Positions 1 to 6,270 of a stretch of DNA of 8,125 bases are shown here, in pieces (the stretch's first letter is position 1; every line of letters begins with the position of its first letter). This DNA is from an uncultured Prevotella sp. Lineage in GTDB: Bacteria > Bacteroidota > Bacteroidia > Bacteroidales > Bacteroidaceae. Location of the stretch: the NCBI GenBank assembly GCA_900554835.1, contig USJD01000163.1, positions 1 to 8,125 of the forward strand, in the 5' to 3' direction. The notes beneath the pieces are model-generated. The model was not told the origin of the DNA, ran no database searches, and worked only from the letters and a program-made list of their open reading frames with translations. Both the position numbers and the translations under genes were made by a program.

Positions 1-81
1 CAAGCGATTTCGGGATTTATTATGTATTCAACTGTGTACCCAATACCTTGAAGGGAGTTTTATCACTCTATTTTCTTGTTA

Positions 82-687
82 CTATTTATCATTCAAGGAA
101 TAAATCGGTGAACGGGGAGTACCATCCTTTACCAACAAGCCTTTGGCTATGAAGTGGTCTATCCACTTTTGTGCCATGTGACGAGTCAGTCCAAACTCCA
201 TTCGCATAAGTTTGATGGTGAGGTAACGGTTTTCCTGGAAATATTCCTGTAATCTAGCCCAAAGCTTCTCTTCAGTAAAGATAGTAGATTGGCTGGAATA
301 CTCGGAACGTACGAAATGAATATTTCTATCTATCTCCTGCAACAAACTAGCCTCTGGGCGGAAATTGATACCACGCAAACGAACTTCCTTTCCCGTAATC
401 TTCTTGTCAGGATTGTCTTCCGGCATTTCCAGATTTACAGCGAGCGAAAAATACCCCAGTTCAGGAACATACACCCTGCGCCCCATTGAGAACTCACTGA
501 CCACAATGTCATGAAGTTCTGTGAACACTGCTGCCACATCACCCTTGGTGAGTGAACATCTTTGCTGGATGGTGGCTTCCAGTTCGTGAGCAGTCATCGC
601 CTCATACTGCTTCAATCGAACATATTTACGTTCCTCGCCACTACCCTCAGCATTGGTAATGGTATAAACATCATACTTTAAGTCCAT
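82..687 (-). CDS. HU-like DNA-binding protein with C-terminal winged-helix-like extension
   Basis: 201 residues, about twice the length of a plain HU protein (about 90). Residues 25-128 resemble the HU/IHF fold as found in Bacteroidetes HU-like (HU-HIG type) proteins: a helical start (AHELEATIQQRCSLTKGDVAAV), then the segment GRRVYVPELGYFSL at 69-82, which matches the strand-turn after the helices in HU, and an arm-like stretch rich in Lys/Arg (95-110). Residues 135-195 form a separate module with a helix-turn-helix look (LTIKLMRMEFGLTRHMAQKWIDHFIAKGLL) ending in a short strand, typical of a small winged helix. The likely role is cytoplasmic DNA binding, either architectural or regulatory; the target is unknown. 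The ATG at 687 is supported by an AAGG about 8 bases upstream and a -7 element close by. It stands alone on its strand, 334 bp downstream of the GH gene. The HU assignment is firm; the function of the extension is inferred. Confidence 0.85.
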   Translation of the reverse strand: MDLKYDVYTITNAEGSGEERKYVRLKQYEAMTAHELEATIQQRCSLTKGDVAAVFTELHDIVVSEFSMGRRVYVPELGYFSLAVNLEMPEDNPDKKITGKEVRLRGINFRPEASLLQEIDRNIHFVRSEYSSQSTIFTEEKLWARLQEYFQENRYLTIKLMRMEFGLTRHMAQKWIDHFIAKGLLVKDGTPRSPIYSLNDK

Positions 688-712
688 AGTTGCCTTGTTT
701 TATAGTTCATTG

Positions 713-720
713 CAAATATA
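713..720 (-). promoter_or_regulatory. Candidate -7 promoter element of the HU-like gene
   Basis: On the minus strand this reads TATATTTG, an exact match to the Bacteroidetes -7 consensus TAnnTTTG. It ends 25 bases before the ATG at 687, implying a very short leader. No clear TTTG is present at the -33 distance, so the call rests on the -7 match and position only. Confidence 0.5.
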
Positions 721-773
721 TGAAATAATCACATAAGGTGTATCTAACGACCTGAAGAATTAGATTTATTTAA

Positions 774-883
774 TTGTTGGCGGTTGCCAGCAAGGTTGCC
801 GACATATGGCAGCAACCTTGTCGGCATATGGCAGCAACCTTGTCGGCATATGGCAGCAACGTTGCTGCCAGCTGCCGGCAACC
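774..883. repeat. Array of five 22-bp tandem palindromic units
   Basis: Five contiguous units of exactly 22 bp lie at 774-795, 796-817, 818-839, 840-861 and 862-883. The middle three are nearly identical: the second and third differ at two positions, the third and fourth at the last base only. The two outer units are degenerate. Each inner unit is an imperfect dyad built from GGTTGC-type and GCAACC-type arms around a CATATG centre. The junction of units four and five is a perfect 20-bp palindrome at 851-870. GC content is far above the flanking AT-rich DNA. There are no unique spacers between units, so it is not a CRISPR. It lies 87 bp upstream of the HU-like gene start. It could be a DNA site array, a cruciform or hairpin element, or an intergenic repeat family; the function is unknown. 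Confidence 0.9.
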
Positions 884-1021
884 ACACGGAACTGTATTTA
901 AGAAGTAAATAATACAGGTTTCTAAGACCATTAAAATAACTTATTAAAAGCTATATTCAACGCTTTTCATTATATACATCCATCTTCTTGTTTCCACCCA
1001 AGCGAAAGTTCAGTCATTTTA
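884..1021. other. AT-rich intergenic remainder, no gene seen
   Basis: Between the tandem array and the stop of the GH gene I see no coding signal. A weak inverted repeat (AAAAGC at 946-951 and GCTTTT at 962-967) could end the minus-strand GH transcript but has only AT-rich pairing, so no terminator is claimed. Confidence 0.5.
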
Positions 1022-3538
1022 TTATTGAGGTTCGATAATCTGATAACGGCCGCTCAGATGCATGAAGGCGAAGAGACGCAACAGTCCGTCGTAATAGGCA
1101 TCGAAGAAACCTTCCTTGTCTGGCTCATGCTTGGCATTCCAGAAATGACTGACGAATTCCCTGCCCTTCACATGATTGCTGACCAATGAAGCCGCAGCCG
1201 AAGTGGCAACAAAACCGATGGAATGGCGGAGTGCCTTAGGAGCCGTACCTGCCGGCAGAATATCTTCTACCATCGTTCCATCTACATTATACTGGTCCAG
1301 GAAAGAATCAATACCCTGACTATACAGGAAGTTCTGCAGCGTATTGGCATATTTCTGCTGCCACTCCTTATCCTTGCAAGCCCAGGAATAATCGAGCGCA
1401 ATGTTCATTGGAACACGCCATGAATCATAACGGAAAGCATCCCCCAGCAACTGACCGGTTTTCATCAGACTGCCATCATAGTTGCAATAATCTGGGTTCA
1501 AACCCGTCTTCTCATTGATGCACTTATGCAGGAACTCACGGCTTTTCTCTGCACACTCCTTCCAGAACTGAGAACGTCCGTCGTTAGCCCATTTCGCCCA
1601 TACCTCGTAAAAGGCAGGGAGATGGTAAGAAGGATCGGTAAACTTCCCGCCCCAATGATCGGGCGTAAAGGTGATGAGCTGGTGTTCGAGATTGATGAGC
1701 GGAGCGGTGCGGTCCATTCCCACCTTCTGCATGCTGCAATCCAGAATATTCTGCGCTTCCTTCAGATAGTTGATGCCCGTATCATTGCCCCATCGGTTGG
1801 ATGCAAAGATGAGCGAAGTTACGAAATAGAGTTCACCATCCGATGCGGCTCCCTGGGCATTTCTCGTTCCATCGGTCTTACAGCTCCAGGCAAAATAGCC
1901 TTTATAAGGTCCTTCCTGATGCTGCATGTATCTCTTGCTCCATCGCCAAAGACGGTCGAAGATATCCTTTTTGCCAAACTGCACGGCAGCCATCATTCCA
2001 TACGACATACCCTCGGTTCTCACATCATTGTTCTTCACATCGCTGACATAACCCATGGAATCACCCACCTCGAAATAGACCTTGTTCTTACCGTAGAACA
2101 CATCGTTGAACACTTCGTTCACCTTCCTGTCAATATCAGCCTGCCTATAACCCATTTCGGCAAAGAGATTACGATACTGGTGAGTTTCGAAAGCACCCTT
2201 TTCCCAAGGCAACGCATCAAAGCCCAGCCAGTCAACCACTACATCGGCTCCACTCTGCAAGGATACATGGAGAGCATGAACACCCAGAGGAGCATGGAGC
2301 ACCTGAACACGGACATTCTTCCAAGTAGCCGATTTCGGGATCTTCACCTTAGCGATGATATTGCCCTTCTTGCCATCGGCTCTGACTACGAGCACACCGC
2401 CCTTTGGCGACTTGGCACGAACGGTGATTTCCGCCACCTTCTCGTTACCGAAATCCACCTTATTATATATAAGAGCAGTATTCGATTGAGAGAAGAGAGT
2501 CTTCCATCCGGCAAAATAATTGTTTTTATCCAGATAGTCAATACCAATACCCTTGCCTTGCAGCGCAGAATAGCGGTCTATCTGAATGTGCGAACGCGCT
2601 TTCGTCAATCCCACACCTCTTAGCGTAGGAATCACCTTCTGGATAGTTCCGTCTGGATTGAAGTTCAGGGAGTCGATACGCACCGAGCGGTTCTTGTCGA
2701 ACTGAGGCGAATAATCATTATGATGATAGAAGAGATACCACTGTCCCTGATATTTCACGATGCTGTGATGATTGGTCCAGCACTTCGTAGGCGACTCATC
2801 CATGATGATGCCCTTGAATGTGAAAGGTCCCATCGGATGGTCGGCCATGGCATAAGCCAGTGTTTCGGTTCCATCCTTTTCACGCACCCAAGGGAAGGTG
2901 AAATAATACTTGCCGTTGCGCTCGAAGACAAACGGACCTTCCTTGAATCCCTCAGGCAATCCCTCTACCAGTTTGGGGTCCGAGGCAAGTTCCGTCATGT
3001 TTGGTTTCAGCTTAGCCATGTGCAATCCTGCCCCCGCCCAGTAGAGATAAGCCTGTCCATCCTTATCTATCAGCACACAAGGGTCTATGCCGTGCACCCC
3101 CTCTATAGGTTTCCACATCGGCATAAACGGTCCCTCCGGATGGTCGGCAACCGCCACACCTATCCCGAATCCCTTCTCCTCCCCTTTCGGAGCAGCAGGG
3201 AAATAGAAGTAATACTTCCCGTCTTTCTCCACACAGTCCGGAGCCCACATCGTATAGCTGCCGTCCTGTACCCAAGGTACTTTGTCCTGCGAAACGATGA
3301 CACCATGATCCTGCCATTCTGTGAGATTGTCAGAAGAGAAAACGTGATAATCTGCCATGCAGAACCATTCCTTCAGCTTCTCGATAGGACTCGGAATGTC
3401 ATGAGAAGGATAAAGATATACCTTCCCGTTGAATACCCGAGCCGTAGGATCAGCAGAATACTGTCCGCTGATAATCGGGTTCTGAGCCGAAGCTCCTGTC
3501 GATAACGCCAGCATCAAGGCACACATCCATGTTTTCAT
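1022..3538 (-). CDS. Secreted GH43-CBM6-GH8 xylan/arabinoxylan-degrading enzyme
   Basis: 838 residues with a type I signal peptide (about 1-18, cut after ASA). Residues 22-320 form a GH43 five-bladed propeller: candidate catalytic base D30 (SADPTARV), pKa-modulating D152 (GIDPCVLID) and acid E200 (FKEGPFVF). The family has beta-xylosidase and alpha-L-arabinofuranosidase activities. Residues 325-442 look like a CBM6 beta-sandwich ending in VDWLGFDA. Residues 445-835 form a GH8 (alpha/alpha)6 barrel: acid E509 (RTEGMSYGM), conserved D567 (ASDGELYF) and base D705 (FRYDSWRVPMN), the arrangement of the GH8 group that includes xylanases and reducing-end xylose-releasing exo-oligoxylanases. All key acids are present, so both modules should be active, probably in the periplasm or at the cell surface. 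An AAAGGA sits about 8 bases before the ATG. The gene follows a SusD remnant and diverges from a double esterase. Xylan as substrate is inferred from module pairing and the neighbour; exact linkage specificity cannot be read from the sequence. Confidence 0.93.
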   Translation of the reverse strand: MKTWMCALMLALSTGASAQNPIISGQYSADPTARVFNGKVYLYPSHDIPSPIEKLKEWFCMADYHVFSSDNLTEWQDHGVIVSQDKVPWVQDGSYTMWAPDCVEKDGKYYFYFPAAPKGEEKGFGIGVAVADHPEGPFMPMWKPIEGVHGIDPCVLIDKDGQAYLYWAGAGLHMAKLKPNMTELASDPKLVEGLPEGFKEGPFVFERNGKYYFTFPWVREKDGTETLAYAMADHPMGPFTFKGIIMDESPTKCWTNHHSIVKYQGQWYLFYHHNDYSPQFDKNRSVRIDSLNFNPDGTIQKVIPTLRGVGLTKARSHIQIDRYSALQGKGIGIDYLDKNNYFAGWKTLFSQSNTALIYNKVDFGNEKVAEITVRAKSPKGGVLVVRADGKKGNIIAKVKIPKSATWKNVRVQVLHAPLGVHALHVSLQSGADVVVDWLGFDALPWEKGAFETHQYRNLFAEMGYRQADIDRKVNEVFNDVFYGKNKVYFEVGDSMGYVSDVKNNDVRTEGMSYGMMAAVQFGKKDIFDRLWRWSKRYMQHQEGPYKGYFAWSCKTDGTRNAQGAASDGELYFVTSLIFASNRWGNDTGINYLKEAQNILDCSMQKVGMDRTAPLINLEHQLITFTPDHWGGKFTDPSYHLPAFYEVWAKWANDGRSQFWKECAEKSREFLHKCINEKTGLNPDYCNYDGSLMKTGQLLGDAFRYDSWRVPMNIALDYSWACKDKEWQQKYANTLQNFLYSQGIDSFLDQYNVDGTMVEDILPAGTAPKALRHSIGFVATSAAASLVSNHVKGREFVSHFWNAKHEPDKEGFFDAYYDGLLRLFAFMHLSGRYQIIEPQ

Positions 3539-3559
3539 ATGTAAATTCCTTTAAAGAAG

Positions 3560-3593
3560 AAAAAAGGGAGTGCTTCTTTGCAAAACACCCCCT
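3560..3593 (-). terminator. Intrinsic terminator in the leader of the GH43-GH8 gene
   Basis: Read on the minus strand, an AGGGGGTG arm pairs with CACTCCCT with one G-U pair; the stem extends inward through TTTT/GAAG to about 12 bp with a GCAAA loop, and runs straight into six Ts (3565-3560). The T run ends about 20 bases before the GH start codon and just before its ribosome binding site. This placement would end most transcripts after the former SusD gene and let only a fraction read into the GH gene. Confidence 0.8.
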
Positions 3594-3612
3594 AATGTAA
3601 AACTAACCTATA

Positions 3613-3631
3613 GATTTTAAACTAAAATCTT
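3613..3631. repeat. Short perfect inverted repeat
   Basis: Two 8-base arms (AGATTTTA and TAAAATCT) flank a 3-base centre in the gap between the SusD remnant stop and the terminator. It has no T run on either strand; it may be a small hairpin in the leader or an operator. Chance is possible in DNA this AT-rich. Confidence 0.5.
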
Positions 3632-3655
3632 TATATTTACAAAACAACTTCTTGA

Positions 3656-3691
3656 TTACCAACCAGGGTTCTGCTCCAGGTTAGGATTCTT
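3656..3691 (-). pseudogene. C-terminal scar of a SusD/RagB-family gene
   Basis: On the minus strand the last 11 codons before the TAA at 3658-3656 read KNPNLEQNPGW. A tail of the form NPNL-x-QNPGW at the extreme C-terminus is a hallmark of SusD/RagB outer-membrane nutrient-binding lipoproteins. Immediately upstream in frame is another TAA (3694-3692), and beyond it the DNA is AT-rich with no SusD-like coding, so the body of the gene is gone and only the tail remains. The tail is followed by a typical short gap with a terminator and then the xylanolytic GH gene, the normal order in a polysaccharide utilisation locus. The family assignment rests on a short motif and on context; the deletion itself is inference. 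Confidence 0.72.
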
Positions 3692-3707
3692 TTAATTAAG
3701 AACGCTC

Positions 3708-3715
3708 CAAAATTA
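3708..3715 (-). promoter_or_regulatory. Second candidate minus-strand -7 element next to the SusD scar
   Basis: The minus strand reads TAATTTTG, an exact TAnnTTTG match, 14 bases before the point where the SusD-like reading frame resumes. The nearest upstream TTTTG is only about 15 bases away, shorter than the usual 19-21, so the -33 box is poor. If used, the transcript would begin at the scar and run through the terminator into the GH gene. Confidence 0.35.
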
Positions 3716-3838
3716 AGATTTATTTCGTTTCAAAACTTTTTTTTGTATTACAATTACTTTGCGAAACATAACAAAATCCCAAAATGATACATTTGATAAT
3801 ATAAATAAAACAATTGAGCAGGAGAAAAACGAACATGG

Positions 3839-3871
3839 CAAATATATCAAATACTTTTTGTTATTAACAAA
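3839..3871 (-). promoter_or_regulatory. Bacteroidetes-type promoter reading toward the GH43-GH8 gene
   Basis: On the minus strand a TTTG (3871-3868) is followed after 21 bases by TATATTTG (3846-3839), matching both the -33 and -7 boxes with the normal spacing. Transcription would start near 3830 and give a leader of roughly 290 bases that crosses the SusD scar and the intrinsic terminator before reaching the start codon at 3538. This suggests that the GH gene is now expressed from its own promoter with a built-in attenuator. Confidence 0.55.
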
Positions 3872-3969
3872 GCCAGAGAAAAGCAAGAACACCTTACAGT
3901 AAATATAAGAATGAGAGAGTGGGAAAAGTTATTGGTACATGAGACAAAACACGTATGGAAATCTTTTCA

Positions 3970-3977
3970 TAACTTTG
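3970..3977 (+). promoter_or_regulatory. Candidate -7 element of the double esterase gene
   Basis: TAACTTTG matches TAnnTTTG and lies 52 bases before the ATG at 4030, giving a leader of about 45 bases. No good TTTG is visible at the -33 distance, so the promoter may need an activator or the call may be wrong. Confidence 0.45.
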
Positions 3978-4029
3978 TAAACAGAACAGAAAATGAAAAT
4001 CAATCCAATAATTTAAGCAAATATAAACT

Positions 4030-5940
4030 ATGAAGAGATTATCAATCTTAGCATCGATGCTCGCGATGGCGTGCCTGCCAATGATGGCACAGAAAACGGG
4101 CAGTAAGGTTCAGGAAAAGCCTGATCCGAATTTTCAAATCTATCTCTGCTTCGGACAGTCGAACATGGAAGGAAATGCGGCTATCGAAGACATCGACCGA
4201 ACGGGCGTAAACCCGAGATTCCAGGCTATGTATGCCGTGGATGATGAAAAGGCGGGATGGAAGAAGGGACAATGGCACACCGCTGTGCCGCCACAGGCAA
4301 GACCCTCTACAGGATTGACGCCTGTTGACTATTTCGGAAGAAAGATGGTGGATAACCTGCCAGACAGCATCAAGGTGGGAACCATCACCGTGGCCGTGGG
4401 CGGAGCCAGCATCGACCTCTTTGACAAGCGTACCTATAAGGCTTATCTCAAGAAACAACCCGACTGGATGAAGAACTTTGCATCCCAGTATAACGGAAAT
4501 CCATACGCCCGACTGATAGAACTGGCTAAAATTGCCAAGAAGCAGGGTGTAATCAAGGGCATCCTCCTGCATCAGGGCGAAACCAACAACGGCGATGCCA
4601 ACTGGCCTAACCGAGTAAAGACTGTTTACAACGACATCTTGAAGGATTTGAATCTGAAGGCAGAAGACGTTCCTCTGCTCGTAGGCGAAACCGTACAGAA
4701 GGATATGGGCGGAAAATGCTGGGCACATATCGCCATCGTTGATGATATCGCCAAGACCATCCCTACAGCTCATGTCATTTCATCAAAGGGTTGTCCGCAG
4801 CGTGGCGACGGTCTCCACTTCATCGCAGAAAGCTACCGCACCATGGGCAAGCGCTATGCAAACATGATGCTCGCCCTGCAGGGAATCATTCCGGACAGCA
4901 ACTATCCGCGTGTAGATAAAGACCGCAGAGCTTATGTAAAGCTCCATGCTCCAGAGGCAAAGAAAGTAATCTTCGACATCTGCGGCAAGAAATATGAAAT
5001 GAAGAAAGACCTGGATGGCGACTGGTACGGCGTAAGCGATCCGCTGGTGGTAGGATTCCATTACTATTTTCTGAATGTAGATGGCGTGCAGGTAGTTGAC
5101 CCTGCCAGCGAAACCTATTTCGGCTGCTGCCGTGAAGCAGGCGGTCTGGAAGTACCAGAGGGAGCTGAAGGCAACTACTACCGTCCTCAGCAGGGCGTAG
5201 CCAAAGGTCAGGTTCGTTCAGTATCTTACTATGCAGCCTCCCAGAAGCAGTTCCGCCGCGCCATGGTTTACACTCCTGCCGAATATGAAACCAACACCAC
5301 CAAGCGCTATCCTGTGCTCTATCTGCAGCATGGCATGGGCGAAGACGAGACGGGCTGGAGCAAGCAGGGAATGATGCAGCACATCATGGACAACCTGATA
5401 GCAGAAGGCAAGGCTGAGCCTATGATTGTAGTCATGGAGAGTGGCGACGTAAAGAAGCCTTTCGTTGCCCGTCCGGGTAAGAATGTAGATGAAGAGCGCA
5501 ACCACTATGGTGCTTCTTTCTATGATGTGATGATCAAGGATCTGATTCCGATGGTTGACAAGACATTCCGTACTTATACCGACCGCGAGCATCGTGCGAT
5601 GGCAGGATTGTCATGGGGCGGTTGCCAGACTTTCAACACGGTATTGCCTCACATGGACAAGTTCTCTGCCCTTGGAACCTTCAGCGGTGCACTCTTTGGC
5701 GTGGATGTAAAGACCTGTTTCAATGGAGTTTTTGCCGATGCTGAGAAATACAACAAGGACATTCACTATATGTTTATGGGCTGCGGTTCGGAAGAGAACT
5801 TCGGTACCGAGAAGATGGCACAGCAGTTGAAGGAACTGGGCATCAAGCTCGATATTTATGTATCACCAGGCACTCATCATGAGTGGCTCACCTGGCGCCG
5901 CTGCTTCAAGGAATTTGTTCCTCATCTCTTTAAATGGTAA
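4030..5940 (+). CDS. Secreted CE6-CBM48-CE1 double esterase (acetylxylan/feruloyl type)
   Basis: 636 residues; signal peptide about 1-20 (cut after MMA; Cys15 does not sit in a good lipobox). Residues 35-285 form an SGNH-type esterase of the SASA/CE6 group: nucleophile S44 in FGQSNMEG, the HQGE block at 181-184, and the D260-x-x-H263 pair in GDGLHF. This group removes acetyl groups from xylan or related glycans. Residues 295-390 look like a CBM48/E-set module, which commonly precedes CE1 feruloyl esterases. Residues 395-636 are an alpha/beta-hydrolase of the esterase D/CE1 family: nucleophile S528 in AGLSWGG, candidate acid E588 in CGSEE, and H617 in GTHHEWLTWR. All catalytic residues are present. 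There is no Shine-Dalgarno sequence, usual for the phylum; the ATG is set by the signal peptide. It diverges from the GH43-GH8 gene and would remove the side groups that block those glycosidases. Feruloyl specificity is inferred from the CBM48-CE1 layout. Confidence 0.92.
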   Translation: MKRLSILASMLAMACLPMMAQKTGSKVQEKPDPNFQIYLCFGQSNMEGNAAIEDIDRTGVNPRFQAMYAVDDEKAGWKKGQWHTAVPPQARPSTGLTPVDYFGRKMVDNLPDSIKVGTITVAVGGASIDLFDKRTYKAYLKKQPDWMKNFASQYNGNPYARLIELAKIAKKQGVIKGILLHQGETNNGDANWPNRVKTVYNDILKDLNLKAEDVPLLVGETVQKDMGGKCWAHIAIVDDIAKTIPTAHVISSKGCPQRGDGLHFIAESYRTMGKRYANMMLALQGIIPDSNYPRVDKDRRAYVKLHAPEAKKVIFDICGKKYEMKKDLDGDWYGVSDPLVVGFHYYFLNVDGVQVVDPASETYFGCCREAGGLEVPEGAEGNYYRPQQGVAKGQVRSVSYYAASQKQFRRAMVYTPAEYETNTTKRYPVLYLQHGMGEDETGWSKQGMMQHIMDNLIAEGKAEPMIVVMESGDVKKPFVARPGKNVDEERNHYGASFYDVMIKDLIPMVDKTFRTYTDREHRAMAGLSWGGCQTFNTVLPHMDKFSALGTFSGALFGVDVKTCFNGVFADAEKYNKDIHYMFMGCGSEENFGTEKMAQQLKELGIKLDIYVSPGTHHEWLTWRRCFKEFVPHLFKW

Positions 5941-5960
5941 ACAAACTATCAGACACTATA

Positions 5961-5996
5961 AATCCCAGAACCGCTTGGAAGAGCGATTCTGGGATT
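5961..5996 (+). terminator. Intrinsic terminator after the double esterase gene
   Basis: AATCCCAGAACCGCT (5961-5975) pairs with AGCGATTCTGGGATT (5982-5996) with a single mismatch, around a 6-base loop, beginning 20 bases after the stop codon. The downstream T run is short and broken (ATTTAT), so termination may be partial. Confidence 0.75.
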
Positions 5997-6162
5997 ATTT
6001 ATACCATTTGTTTAATATTTATACTATATATATTAATTCGTTACTCTTCGGTGTCTCCCCAGAGGCTGAAGTTACGAGATACATCTTTCCCCTGAAACAC
6101 CCTTTGCGTCATGTAACAAATACTTTATCTGGATTGAAATTATGCAGCCAAATTAAAGATTT

Positions 6163-6221
6163 TGGCACGAAAACGCACTTTTTCTCGAAAAAAAAGTGAG
6201 AAAAAGTGCGTTTTCGTGCCA
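6163..6221. repeat. Perfect 24-bp inverted repeat with 11-base centre
   Basis: The left arm at 6163-6186 starts TGGCACGAAAACGCAC and the right arm at 6198-6221 is its exact reverse complement; the centre (6187-6197) is A-rich. The match stops sharply at both ends. It lies just upstream of the -7 element of the ATPase gene, and its right arm covers the expected -33 position. There is no long T run after it. It could be an operator, a cruciform, a transcription insulator, or a small palindromic repeat element present elsewhere in the genome. Confidence 0.92.
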
Positions 6222-6238
6222 TTTTAAGGAAAATATCG

Positions 6239-6246
6239 TAATTTTG
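6239..6246 (+). promoter_or_regulatory. Promoter -7 element of the ATPase gene
   Basis: TAATTTTG is an exact TAnnTTTG match. It places the transcript start near 6252, about 20 bases before the ATG at 6271, and argues against the in-frame GTG at 6196, which would lie upstream of the transcript. The -33 position (TTCG) falls inside the right arm of the inverted repeat and is a poor match. Confidence 0.6.
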
Positions 6247-6270
6247 CAGTCGAACCAAAACATTAGAAGT

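Noticed and set aside
774..883. CRISPR array
   Set aside because: The units are contiguous with no unique spacers and there are no cas genes in the window.
946..967. Terminator after the GH43-GH8 gene
   Set aside because: The 6-bp stem is mostly A-T pairs with a 10-base loop and no strong T run; too weak to call.
1526..2623. Long plus-strand open frame of 365 codons
   Set aside because: It lies wholly antisense to the GH43-CBM6-GH8 gene, which has clear domains and all catalytic residues; the antisense protein resembles no family.
4018..4025. Minus-strand TATATTTG next to the esterase start
   Set aside because: The expected -33 position falls in the esterase coding sequence with no TTTG; better minus-strand promoters lie closer to the GH gene.
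4048..4773. Minus-strand open frame of 241 codons
   Set aside because: It is antisense to the CE6 domain, whose motifs are intact; no independent coding support.
6046..6071. Small hairpin (CTTCGG with CTGAAG)
   Set aside because: Only about six pairs plus an internal loop, no T run and no nearby gene end needing it; likely chance.
5858..6199. Plus-strand open frame of 113 codons after the esterase
   Set aside because: It starts inside the esterase gene, runs through its terminator and ends in the inverted repeat; no family or start signal.
6196..6270. GTG at 6196 as the start of the ATPase gene
   Set aside because: The 25 extra codons would be encoded by the inverted repeat and the promoter itself; the -7 box at 6239-6246 places the transcript start downstream of this GTG.
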